A stretch of 7,695 bases of DNA from CAZAGT01 sp964484515 (GCA_964484515.1 CAZAGT010000251.1:1-7695); one strand, 5' to 3'. Positions 1-5,457 are shown, counted from the first letter of the stretch. Notes: a model not told the origin generated them from the sequence alone. Numbers and translations are program-made.

Positions 1-630
1 GTATTGGATGACGACGGCTTCTGCTGTTTGACTGTCAAACCGTTCCCGCAGCTGGTCACGGATATTAGCGTGGGCCTCTTGGGCCTGTTCCTTTGTGGCC
101 ACTTTGCCGGTTCCAATCGCCCATACCGGTTCGTAGGCGAGGACGGTTCCTTTCATCTGTTGGGCACTGATCTCGGCAAGGCCGCCTTCAAGCTGAGATT
201 TGAGCACCTCGAACGTCTTGCCGGCTTCCCTCTCCTCCAGGGTCTCCCCGATGCAGACGATCGGCAACAACCCCCTTTTCAGTGCCTGCTTCAGCTTGAG
301 GTTGACGCTTTCGTCTGTCTCCTCGAAATACTGACGCCTTTCACTGTGACCGATGATGACGTACTCGGCGCCGACGGAAACCAGCATATCCGCCGAGATC
401 TCGCCGGTGTACGCCCCGGAGTCCTTCCAGTAAAGATCCTGCGCGCCCAGTTTGATCGAGGTGCCCTGAAGGGCCCGCTTTGCAGATTCCAGGCACACAA
501 AGGCGGGGCAGACCAGCACGTCGACTGCCTGTTCTGCGGGCAGTTTTGCCTTAATCTCATTGATCAGCTCTACGGCTTCACCGACCGATTTATTCATCTT
601 CCAATTCCCAGCGATCAGCATTCGTCTCAT
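1..630 (-). CDS. tpiA: Triosephosphate isomerase, N-terminal 210 residues (runs off the left edge)
   Basis: TpiA interconverts dihydroxyacetone phosphate and glyceraldehyde 3-phosphate in cytoplasmic glycolysis and gluconeogenesis. The translation opens MRRMLIAGNWKMN, giving the substrate-binding Asn9 and Lys11 of the family. The electrophilic histidine is His95 in IIGHSERR, and the catalytic base is Glu167 in AYEPVWAIGTGK, where the flexible loop 6 also begins. The last visible residues, AVVIQY, lead into the usual YGGSV phosphate-binding segment, which lies outside the window; about 40 residues are missing. The ATG at 630 is preceded by GGAGGTG (634-640), so the start is firm. In many bacteria gap and pgk lie directly upstream, but here no gene precedes tpiA on this strand in the window, so it probably has its own promoter or a regulated leader. 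Family assignment is near certain. Confidence 0.97.
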   Translation of the reverse strand, partial: MRRMLIAGNWKMNKSVGEAVELINEIKAKLPAEQAVDVLVCPAFVCLESAKRALQGTSIKLGAQDLYWKDSGAYTGEISADMLVSVGAEYVIIGHSERRQYFEETDESVNLKLKQALKRGLLPIVCIGETLEEREAGKTFEVLKSQLEGGLAEISAQQMKGTVLAYEPVWAIGTGKVATKEQAQEAHANIRDQLRERFDSQTAEAVVIQY

Positions 631-660
631 CTTCACCTCCCCGAGGATTGTGGAAAGCAG

Positions 661-687
661 TTAAAAAAAACAAGGCGACGTCCTTGC
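661..687 (-). terminator. Intrinsic terminator just upstream of tpiA
   Basis: Read on the minus strand, CAAGG (686-682) pairs with CCTTG (675-671) around a 6-nt loop, and G-T wobbles can extend the base. It is followed at once by eight T residues (670-663). This is a short but classical Rho-independent terminator. It ends only about 20 bases before the tpiA Shine-Dalgarno site. It could end an upstream minus-strand transcript or act as an attenuator in the tpiA leader. The stem is only five Watson-Crick pairs, so strength is uncertain. Confidence 0.55.
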
Positions 688-775
688 CAAGAGCAGCTGC
701 GCGCAGCGGTCTTGCGCCGGAGGGACTCGTTTGAAGCGGTGGTGACGAGGGGTGGTATTCCCGATCGAATCGGGA
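688..775 (-). promoter_or_regulatory. Two hairpins in the tpiA leader, possible attenuator
   Basis: Two further inverted repeats lie in the tpiA leader upstream of the terminator. One is TCCCGAT-CGA-ATCGGGA (759-775), a 7-bp perfect stem with a tiny loop. The other spans 688-714: CAAGA and TCTTG arms enclose the perfect 12-bp palindrome GCTGCGCGCAGC (696-707). The CAAG of the 5' arm (714-711 on the minus strand) could alternatively pair with the CTTG of the terminator stem (674-671), so exclusive folds are conceivable. No known riboswitch consensus was recognised. The hairpins are visible in the sequence; the regulatory role is inference. Confidence 0.35.
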
Positions 776-797
776 CAGAGGGGCTTTCGCGACAGCC

Positions 798-827
798 TCT
801 ATAGCTTCTGAATACCATTCCTAGCAA
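798..827 (-). promoter_or_regulatory. Weak candidate sigma70 promoter for tpiA
   Basis: On the minus strand TTGCTA (827-822) and TATAGA (803-798) are separated by 18 bases, each matching the sigma70 consensus at about four of six positions. It would place the start of a roughly 160-nt tpiA leader just upstream of the hairpins. The match is weak and could be chance. Confidence 0.22.
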
Positions 828-1012
828 AGATCTAGAACGATTGACAACGTTTTGTGGTCCTTCTTTCAGACTGTCTACCGAGATGGTGGTGAACTTGACG
901 ATGTGACCGAACAGCAGTGATAGGGTCCAAGCCATTTTGCTGATCCCTTCGTCGCAGTCGAGCGCAATCATCTGATATCATTCTGCCAAAAAGGGAGTTC
1001 GCGTTCGCTGAG
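828..1012. other. Intergenic stretch without a convincing gene
   Basis: A minus-strand frame is open from 971 toward tpiA (112 codons) and another from 1035. Neither has a ribosome binding site, and the C-terminal half of the first is low-quality sequence overlapping the leader hairpins. The first begins MIALDCDEGISKMAW, which faintly recalls the IALDC segment of IS3-type transposases, but a stop lies immediately upstream and nothing else supports it. The stretch may be decayed mobile DNA. Nothing firmer can be said. Confidence 0.3.
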
Positions 1013-1200
1013 CTAGTGTCCATCCAGAAATACAAATTGGACGCTAGCGAAGTTTGCAGATCAGAAATGAGGATTTTTTCGTAAGATCAAGGAAATCAAG
1101 GGATTGCGCGGAGGCGTACATGAAGTACGTCGCACAAGGAATCCCGCAGATTGACGCTGAGATTGCGGAAAAAGGCCGTTTCTGGATGGAAACGAGCTAG
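1013..1200. repeat. Intergenic palindromic repeat, family A (188 bp)
   Basis: The ends are imperfect inverted repeats: CTAGTGTCCATCCAGAAA at 1013-1030, and the reverse complement of 1179-1200, which reads CTAGCTCG followed by TTCCATCCAGAAA. A second inner pair, CAGAAATGAGGATTTTTTCG (1062-1081) against the complement of about 1162-1183 (CAGAAACGGCCTTTTTCCG), continues the symmetry. At the centre GGCGTAC (1113-1119) and GTACGTC (1125-1131) flank a 5-base loop, with GGGATT (1100-1105) and AATCCC (1140-1145) as outer arms. The whole is one long imperfect palindrome with no ORF and sits between the divergent tpiA and protease genes. It resembles a non-autonomous mobile or REP/MITE-like intergenic element. 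Only one copy is in the window, so repetitiveness is inferred from its structure and its shared core with family B. Confidence 0.6.
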
Positions 1201-1403
1201 ATTCCCACTCGTCATTTTAGCATCCACGCGAACCAGGGGTCTGGCTGAGTTGCCCTCCTTCTGTGAGCATTGAGGCCCGATTCTCAAAAAAAGATTGCCT
1301 TTTTCACAAACCCGGTTCAGATATGGTAGAAAGGGCTACGCCTTCCTATCCGTGAATGCACCGACAAAACCGGTGAATCAGTTTCTCCGGCCGGAGGACT
1401 CCC
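1201..1403. other. Upstream region of the S1C protease gene
   Basis: About 200 bases precede the protease ATG. An A/T-rich patch at 1286-1335 includes TTGCCT (1294-1299) and TATGGT (1322-1327), but the spacing is too wide for a convincing sigma70 promoter. No strong operator or ORF was seen. The promoter for the protease gene is probably here but cannot be fixed. Confidence 0.3.
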
Positions 1404-2480
1404 ATGTACAGAAAACTCGCATTACATACGATGCTTTATACCCTCATCGGGTTGGCGAGCTGTGCCGCTCCGGCCCAAAAGGATCTTGTGCGCGAGGTGG
1501 AGGCGAAGTCTCTCAGCGAGGTGTTCCGGCGTGTCAATCCTGCGGTCGTGATTGTGCTCACGAGGGAGTACGCGTATTCGAGAGTGGATCCGGGGGCCAT
1601 GGTCACGCGAGGCGGCTTCGGATCCGGTGTTGTGATCTCTAAGGACGGGCTGGTGATGACGGCCGCCCATGTGGTCCAGGTTGCTGATGCGGTCGCCGTT
1701 CGCTTTCAAGACGGTCGCACGCTCGAGGCGAAGGTCGTGGGGGCCTCCATGCAGGCCGACGTGGCATTGCTGCAGTTGGAATCTGTGCCGTATGATCTCG
1801 TTACCGTGGAACTCGGTAACTCCAACCTGGTCGATATTGGAGATAAAGTCTTTGTGGTCGGCGCCCCCTATGGGGTCGATCATACCCTCACGGTCGGCTA
1901 CCTGAGCGGTCGCCGAATGCCCCGCAGCGCTTGCAGACAACTCGTCCCCATCGAGTTCCTGCAGACCGACGCGTCCATAAACCAGGGTAACTCCGGCGGT
2001 CCCATGTTCAACGTGGATGGGAAAGTAATCGGTATCGTAAGCCACATCATGACGAGGTCGGGCGGGTCCGAAGGCCTTGGGTTTGCCATCAGTTCGAATA
2101 GCGCCAAAGCCCTGCTCCTTGAACAGAAATCGTTCTGGATCGGCCTTGACGCCTACTTCCTGTCCGGTGAATTGGCGGTGGCACTAAATGTCCCCCAAGA
2201 GGCGGGGCTTTTGGTTCAGCGGGTTGCCGGTGGATCGCCCGGAGCTGAGATGGGGCTGCTGCCCGGCAGGATTCCGGTCCAGGTGGGCCGCGAGGAGATC
2301 CTCCTGGGCGGGGATATCATCCTCGAAGTCCAAGGACAGCCGGTTACGACGGACGTGGAAAAGACCTGCGAAATCCGAGACACGATCGGCAAGCTGCAGG
2401 TCGGCAGCCGGATTGAAATGAAGATCTTAAGGGGAGGGGAAATCCTTACCTTGCACACGCAGAAAAAGGATCTTAATTGA
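1404..2480 (+). CDS. DegP/HtrA-like S1C serine protease with PDZ domain, predicted lipoprotein
   Basis: This 358-residue protein is a trypsin-like protease of the Deg/HtrA (S1C) family, expected to degrade or sense misfolded envelope proteins. The catalytic triad is visible: His89 in TAAHVV, Asp119 in ADVALL and Ser197 in GNSGGP. A C-terminal PDZ-like domain occupies roughly residues 246-352, including AGLLVQRV and the GGDIILEVQGQPV strand-turn. The N terminus is a short hydrophobic segment ending in the lipobox LASC, so Cys20 would be lipidated. Ala at position +2 suggests outer-membrane sorting under the usual rule. The ATG at 1404 has GGAGG at 1393-1397, six bases upstream. Deg proteases more often have a cleaved signal peptide or a membrane helix, so the lipid anchor is less usual. 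It stands alone in its transcription unit and converges on the lipoprotein gene downstream. Family assignment is very secure; the substrate is unknown. Confidence 0.93.
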   Translation: MYRKLALHTMLYTLIGLASCAAPAQKDLVREVEAKSLSEVFRRVNPAVVIVLTREYAYSRVDPGAMVTRGGFGSGVVISKDGLVMTAAHVVQVADAVAVRFQDGRTLEAKVVGASMQADVALLQLESVPYDLVTVELGNSNLVDIGDKVFVVGAPYGVDHTLTVGYLSGRRMPRSACRQLVPIEFLQTDASINQGNSGGPMFNVDGKVIGIVSHIMTRSGGSEGLGFAISSNSAKALLLEQKSFWIGLDAYFLSGELAVALNVPQEAGLLVQRVAGGSPGAEMGLLPGRIPVQVGREEILLGGDIILEVQGQPVTTDVEKTCEIRDTIGKLQVGSRIEMKILRGGEILTLHTQKKDLN

Positions 2481-2496
2481 GCAAGAAAAGCTCAAT
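2476..2496 (+). terminator. Hairpin overlapping the protease stop codon
   Basis: ATTGAGC (2476-2482) and GCTCAAT (2490-2496) form a perfect 7-bp stem with a 7-base A-rich loop. The TGA stop (2478-2480) lies inside the left arm. There is no T tract on either strand, so this is at best a weak bidirectional terminator or a transcript-end stabiliser in the 52-bp gap between convergent genes. Confidence 0.35.
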
Positions 2497-2532
2497 GAGA
2501 GAGTAAACCAAGCCCGGCTCCGGCAGGCGCCC

Positions 2533-2811
2533 CTAGTATTCGTAAACGAAGTCTTTGAACCTTCCGTAAGCCGTTACCGCTCCGTCTTCGAGCCTCACGT
2601 AGAAGTCATCCGAGAAGACCACATCGGTGATCAGCTTGTATCTCAGATACTGCACGCCCATCGCCTCGCTTGTGCTGTCAGGCTGGCCCATGACCTCGAT
2701 GACCTGAGCCTTTGTCATGCCGAGATTGACCCTGTTGATCTTTTTCGAGCTCGCGCATCCGAGCACAAACATGGTCAAAAGAAATATAACAACCATTCTC
2801 TTGATAGGCAT
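2533..2811 (-). CDS. Small SmpA/BamE-like lipoprotein
   Basis: The 92-residue product begins MPIKRMVVIFLL and ends its signal sequence with FVLGC, so Cys19 is the likely lipidation site; Ala20 favours the outer membrane. After a short linker comes NLGMTKAQVIEVMGQPD (about residues 27-43), the helix-turn typical of the SmpA/OmlA/BamE fold, and then a beta-rich tail with YLRYKL and FYVRLEDGAV. Proteins of this fold support outer-membrane assembly or bind envelope partners, but short stand-alone versions are mostly uncharacterised. This one should not be equated with BamE itself. An in-frame ATG lies 13 codons upstream (2850), but the start at 2811 is preferred because GGAGGG (2823-2818) stands six bases before it and the signal peptide then starts properly. 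It is monocistronic, with its own promoter. Confidence 0.8.
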   Translation of the reverse strand: MPIKRMVVIFLLTMFVLGCASSKKINRVNLGMTKAQVIEVMGQPDSTSEAMGVQYLRYKLITDVVFSDDFYVRLEDGAVTAYGRFKDFVYEY

Positions 2812-2852
2812 CGGCGTCCCTCCAGTGCAGCGTTCAGACAAGATAATCATTT

Positions 2853-2881
2853 ATATTACCCAACAGACTTGGATTATGCAA
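2853..2881 (-). promoter_or_regulatory. Sigma70-type promoter of the small lipoprotein gene
   Basis: On the minus strand TTGCAT (2881-2876) and TAATAT (2858-2853) are separated by exactly 17 bases, close to TTGACA-17-TATAAT. It lies about 40 bases upstream of the preferred lipoprotein start at 2811, giving a leader of roughly 35 nt with the GGAGGG site. Placing it here also argues against the longer start at 2850, which would sit almost on the promoter. Confidence 0.6.
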
Positions 2882-2957
2882 CCCCATTCTAGCACCTAAC
2901 AGGGCCGATTCGAAGGCCTTCAACTGGGCATCACCGGCATTCGGGAGACCGTCGGCT

Positions 2958-3173
2958 TTGGAGAATGTGGAGATGCGCCCATCTCATCAGCCCCCGACCC
3001 AGCCTCCGCCCGTGAAAGAACTCGAACTTCTTATGGATTTCAAGCGTGCCGGCCTTGACAAAACATGTCTACACCTTTATAAAGCGCCTGACCCGGGGTT
3101 TGAGGGCGACGAGGCCGAAGATCATGTGCCTATTGAGGAAGCCACAGCGGTCTTTCAATCTGAGATTCTTTGA
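2958..3173 (+). CDS. Doubtful 71-residue ORF upstream of the cytochrome
   Basis: The frame is open from well upstream of 2958 and ends in TGA at 3171-3173. The only candidate starts are TTG at 2958 and ATG at 2973, neither with a good ribosome binding site. The product has a proline-rich N terminus (HQPPTQPPPV) and an acidic C-terminal half containing GFEGDEAEDHVPIEEA. There is no signal peptide, heme motif or family that I recognise. The codons are not unlike those of the neighbouring genes. It sits 54 bases before the cytochrome gene on the same strand and could be its first partner, a decayed gene, or chance. The rest of 2882-2957 holds nothing recognisable. Confidence 0.25.
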   Translation: MENVEMRPSHQPPTQPPPVKELELLMDFKRAGLDKTCLHLYKAPDPGFEGDEAEDHVPIEEATAVFQSEIL

Positions 3174-3227
3174 CGCGCCAGCCGTCGGGCTTTTCCGAGG
3201 CCCTAGAGTGACATAGGAAGCGATATC

Positions 3228-3605
3228 ATGAAAGCCGAGACCGAGAAGACGATCGTCTATTACCTGGCAGGCGCCCTCCTCGTTGTGGGTGTGGTGTGCT
3301 ATGCCGCGTTCCCGAACAGACAACCGGATGAGCCTATTCGAATCCTGCTCAAGAACACCGCCGGCAACGTCATTTTTGATCACCAGACCCACACCTCGGA
3401 TGAGGGATACGGTCTGGATGACTGCACGGAGTGTCATCACATGTGGGAGGACGAAGGCACCATGCCGCTGAAGTGCGGGGAGTGCCACTTCCAGGATATG
3501 GACGATCCTCTCAGCAGAAAAGACGCCTTCCACACCCTGTGCATCGGCTGCCATCAAGAAGAGGGCACAGCGCCCGTGAAGTGCGCAGGCTGTCACGCCC
3601 TCTAA
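3228..3605 (+). CDS. Membrane-anchored tetraheme cytochrome c (c3/c7-like)
   Basis: The 125-residue product is a multiheme c-type cytochrome that should carry electrons on the periplasmic side of the membrane. An uncleaved hydrophobic helix (about residues 8-28, YYLAGALLVVGVVCYAAF) acts as anchor or signal. Four CxxCH heme sites follow: Cys66-Cys69-His70, Cys83-Cys86-His87, Cys105-Cys108-His109 and Cys119-Cys122-His123. Candidate distal histidines are His52 and His55 in FDHQTH, His71 and His102, which fits bis-histidine class III hemes. The ATG at 3228 has AGGAAG at 3215-3220. Four hemes in about 75 residues matches the compact c3/c7 fold. No partner dehydrogenase, quinol oxidase or reductase gene is adjacent, so its redox partners are unknown. 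Heme content is certain; the exact subfamily is not. Confidence 0.9.
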   Translation: MKAETEKTIVYYLAGALLVVGVVCYAAFPNRQPDEPIRILLKNTAGNVIFDHQTHTSDEGYGLDDCTECHHMWEDEGTMPLKCGECHFQDMDDPLSRKDAFHTLCIGCHQEEGTAPVKCAGCHAL

Positions 3606-3669
3606 TATCCTTATTCGATCGAAGTACCACCAGGCAGGCAACGGGGGCCAGTTTCCAGCTGCTCACGAG

Positions 3670-3814
3670 GCTGTCGGAAAACGCCCATCTGCTTCGTTAC
3701 CCTCATCCCTCGTCACTGCGGCGTACTCCTATGTACGCCTCATTCCTCGGGATTTCGGAAGCCTTGCATCTGGACATTTTCCATCAGCCTCTGAGAAGTC
3801 GGTTTTTCGACAGC
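3670..3814 (-). repeat. Intergenic palindromic repeat, family B, full copy (145 bp)
   Basis: The ends are near-identical inverted repeats: GCTGTCGGAAAAC (3670-3682) and the complement of GTTTTTCGACAGC (3802-3814). At the centre GGCGTAC (3720-3726) and GTACGCC (3733-3739) form a perfect 7-bp stem around TCCTAT. Between them, CCCTCGTCAC on the left and TCATTCCTCGGG on the right continue an imperfect stem. It lies between the convergent cytochrome and dehydrogenase genes and has no ORF. Positions 3753-3791 recur without mismatch, in inverted orientation, at 7642-7680. I define the element's forward strand as the one reading GCTGTCGAAAAACCG, so this copy is on the minus strand. The structure suggests a MITE- or REP-like element that could also act as a bidirectional terminator here. 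Flanking 3606-3669 and 3815-3848 hold nothing else recognisable. Confidence 0.75.
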
Positions 3815-3848
3815 TTCCGCAGGGTCCCCACCCTTTTGAGCCCCTTCA

Positions 3849-4829
3849 TCACCTTATAGAATCCTCTAGATCTCCTATCTCCAGAAGAACCTTCATGACT
3901 CCGGCTTGAGATGCGTGCTCGAAGGCCTGTACAGCCTCGCGAAGGGGATAAGATGCTGTGATGAGGGGAAGCGGATCGACGGCTTTTTTTTCCAGGAGAC
4001 GGAGGGCGGCCGCAAAGGGACCGCAACGGGAACCCACCACTCTTAGTTCGTTAATAACAAATGAGCTTAGGTGGACGTGGGGTGTCTCCTGGTAGGTGCT
4101 TTTGAGGATGATCATGCCTCGGGGTCGCACCGCGCGAAGCGCCAAGGCGAACCCGCCGGGGGAACCGCTTGCCTCCACTACGACATCGGCCCGGCCTGCG
4201 ACGATTTCCTTTTCGCCCATGGTCGCAATAGCGAGCGCAGCCAGGAGCGATCGCTGGGCATCATAGCGAGCTATCACGCGAAGGTTGCACCCGGTCAGGG
4301 CCAAGGTCCGGGCTACGAGCTGTCCCAAGCGACCGGCCCCAATGACCAGAACTGTGTCCGCGGGGCGTATTTGGACCTCCTGTTGGATTTCAAGGGCCGC
4401 AGCCAAAGGCTCGCAAAAGACCGCATCCTGATCGGATACAGGATCAGGTACCTCATGGAGGTTTGCCACAGGCAGGACGAGAGACTCCGCAAATGCCCCG
4501 TGGCGATCGATGAGCCCCAACACGGCTCGCCGCTCGCAATGATGTCCGAGCCCGCGTCGACAATTCAGACAGGAGCCACAGGTGACGTTGATCTCGCCGA
4601 CAACACGTTTCCCAACCCAGGACGGGCTGTCCGGCGCTGCCTCCACTTCCCCCACAAACTCGTGCCCCGGAACACCCGTGAACGGATAGTAGCCCTCAGT
4701 CATCGCCAGGTCTGTCCCGCAGATCCCTGCCAGGCGCACCCGCACGAGGGCTTCACCGCGCCGTGGCCGCGGCATCGGCAAATCATCGCGCAGGCGTAAC
4801 GTCTGGTTCTCAAGCCACAAACCCTGCAT
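3849..4829 (-). CDS. Zinc-dependent medium-chain alcohol/polyol dehydrogenase
   Basis: The 326-residue protein is a cytoplasmic NAD(P)-dependent medium-chain dehydrogenase/reductase. The GroES-like catalytic domain has Cys37 in GICGTD, His56-Glu57 in PGHEFVG and Glu140 in FCEPLA as likely catalytic-zinc ligands. The structural zinc lobe is Cys84, Cys87, Cys90 and Cys98. The Rossmann fold starts at VLVIGAGRLGQL with Gly164, Gly166 and Gly169. The substrate cannot be read from the sequence; threonine- or sorbitol-type dehydrogenases share this layout. It is somewhat shorter than the usual 340-350 residues. An ATG 16 codons upstream (4877) lacks a ribosome binding site, whereas the ATG at 4829 has GAGGGG nine bases upstream (4844-4839) and starts where the family starts. 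It is divergent from the 36-residue ORF and convergent with the cytochrome gene. Confidence 0.9.
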   Translation of the reverse strand: MQGLWLENQTLRLRDDLPMPRPRRGEALVRVRLAGICGTDLAMTEGYYPFTGVPGHEFVGEVEAAPDSPSWVGKRVVGEINVTCGSCLNCRRGLGHHCERRAVLGLIDRHGAFAESLVLPVANLHEVPDPVSDQDAVFCEPLAAALEIQQEVQIRPADTVLVIGAGRLGQLVARTLALTGCNLRVIARYDAQRSLLAALAIATMGEKEIVAGRADVVVEASGSPGGFALALRAVRPRGMIILKSTYQETPHVHLSSFVINELRVVGSRCGPFAAALRLLEKKAVDPLPLITASYPLREAVQAFEHASQAGVMKVLLEIGDLEDSIR

Positions 4830-4914
4830 CGAAACGATCCCCTCTTCAGCAGATTTCCCTGCTCGTACCTGCCTCATTCTTTAGGAGGCTAAATTCGGAG
4901 TAAAGGAAAAAATC

Positions 4915-5025
4915 ATGTCCAAAGGTCTTCGTATGAAACTTCATGAAATGAGGTATTTGATACATCAACGCCCGGGCATGGGGATCTCTTTTCAAGAAAC
5001 GAAACGTTACCTGCTCGAACGCTGA
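4915..5025 (+). CDS. Candidate 36-residue small protein
   Basis: An ATG at 4915 follows AAAGGA (4902-4907) at seven bases, with a second purine-rich GGAG at 4897-4900, and opens a 36-codon frame ending in TGA at 5023-5025. The product is basic and begins MSKGLRMKLHEMRYLIHQ, continuing through RPGMGISFQETKRYLLER. There is no membrane segment, cysteine or recognisable motif; it looks like two short amphipathic helices around a Pro-Gly-Met-Gly turn. Codon use resembles that of the neighbours. It lies divergently from the dehydrogenase gene, 85 bases from its start, and upstream of the structured element at 5061-5149. I do not recognise a family, so this could be a regulator, a leader peptide, or a chance frame with a good start. 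Confidence 0.45.
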   Translation: MSKGLRMKLHEMRYLIHQRPGMGISFQETKRYLLER

Positions 5026-5060
5026 AGGAGCTTGCAAGCCGTTCGGCCCCGAGCTCACGG

Positions 5061-5149
5061 CCGAGGGGCAAGGCGGCCGGAGCAGACAAGGAGAATGCGC
5101 CAAGGCTGTCAATCCGGCCTGTTCCGCGGAGGCCCTCCGGCCGCCTCGG
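5061..5149 (+). ncRNA. Candidate structured RNA with three-way-junction-like fold
   Basis: AGGCGGCCGGAG (5071-5082) and CTCCGGCCGCCT (5135-5146) are perfect 12-bp complementary arms enclosing 52 bases. Inside, GACA/TGTC (5085-5088 with 5107-5110) and GGCCT/AGGCC (5116-5120 with 5130-5134, abutting the right arm) can form two more stems. This gives a closing helix plus two branches, a layout seen in riboswitches and small RNAs. I compared it by eye with cobalamin, glycine, TPP, SAM and molybdenum-cofactor elements and saw no adequate match. No T tract follows. GC-rich DNA can form such stems by chance, so only the pairing itself is firm. Confidence 0.3.
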
Positions 5150-5457
5150 GTAGCGCCTTCTGCCGAGACAACGCACTCAATTCCTCGTTTTTGAGAAGAG
5201 ATCCACATGACCAGGCGAACAGACGCCGAAGAATCTCAAAAGGTCAAATTCGAGTATCAACCTCATGAAGTCTCCGGGGCGATCAACCTGGTCGCCCTCC
5301 CGAGGTCAGTAAACTCCTGCGGCAAGCGGCAGTGGTGGCTTCCCACATCGAAACGAAAGGAGTATTGTCATATACGCCAAAAAGCACTAGATTGTCGTGC
5401 CCCTATCCCTTCAAATCATTGGAAAAACAGTACGCTGAGAAGAAAGATAGTATCGTC
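5150..5457 (+). pseudogene. Frame-broken stretch before the HD gene
   Basis: A frame begins with ATG at 5207 (MTRRTDAEESQKVKFEYQP) and reads plausibly to GAINLVALP near 5300, then turns into basic, atypical sequence. A second frame then reads EVSKLLRQAAVVASHIE from about 5302 and continues in frame into the HD gene. The switch of good-looking sequence from one frame to the other suggests a decayed gene with a single frameshift. Neither half is a family I know, and chance is possible. No promoter for the HD gene could be fixed; TATACG at 5372-5377 is the only -10-like string and lacks a partner. Confidence 0.22.

Noticed and set aside
4..804. Long plus-strand open frame of 266 codons across the tpiA region
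   Set aside because: It is antisense to triosephosphate isomerase, whose catalytic motifs are all in place on the minus strand; it has no ribosome binding site or family.
842..870. Perfect TTGACA at 842-847 as a plus-strand promoter
   Set aside because: At 17-18 bases downstream there is only TTTCAG/TTCAGA, no acceptable -10, and no gene follows on the plus strand for over 500 bases.
633..971. Minus-strand ORF beginning MIALDCDEGISKMAW as a possible IS3-type transposase fragment
   Set aside because: Resemblance is limited to a few residues, a stop lies just upstream, there is no DDE context, and the C-terminal half overlaps the leader hairpins.
1422..2045. 207-codon minus-strand frame inside the protease gene
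   Set aside because: It is antisense to the protease triad and domain; composition is His/Arg-rich in the way of shadow frames.
3069..3641. 190-codon minus-strand frame over the cytochrome
   Set aside because: It is antisense to four clear CxxCH heme sites with a good Shine-Dalgarno on the plus strand.
4071..4799. 242-codon plus-strand frame over the dehydrogenase
   Set aside because: It is antisense to an intact zinc dehydrogenase with all metal ligands and the Rossmann motif.
5083..5130. Cobalamin or glycine riboswitch (AATCCGGCCTGTTCCGC and CCGAGGGGCAA look faintly like their conserved strings)
   Set aside because: The rest of each consensus is missing, including the B12 box and the CTCAGGCA-type glycine core, and the order of elements does not fit.
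4846..5208. Minus-strand ORFs of 120 and 87 codons over the small ORF and structured element
   Set aside because: No ribosome binding sites, Ala/Arg/Pro-rich shadow composition, and they cross the strong inverted repeat.
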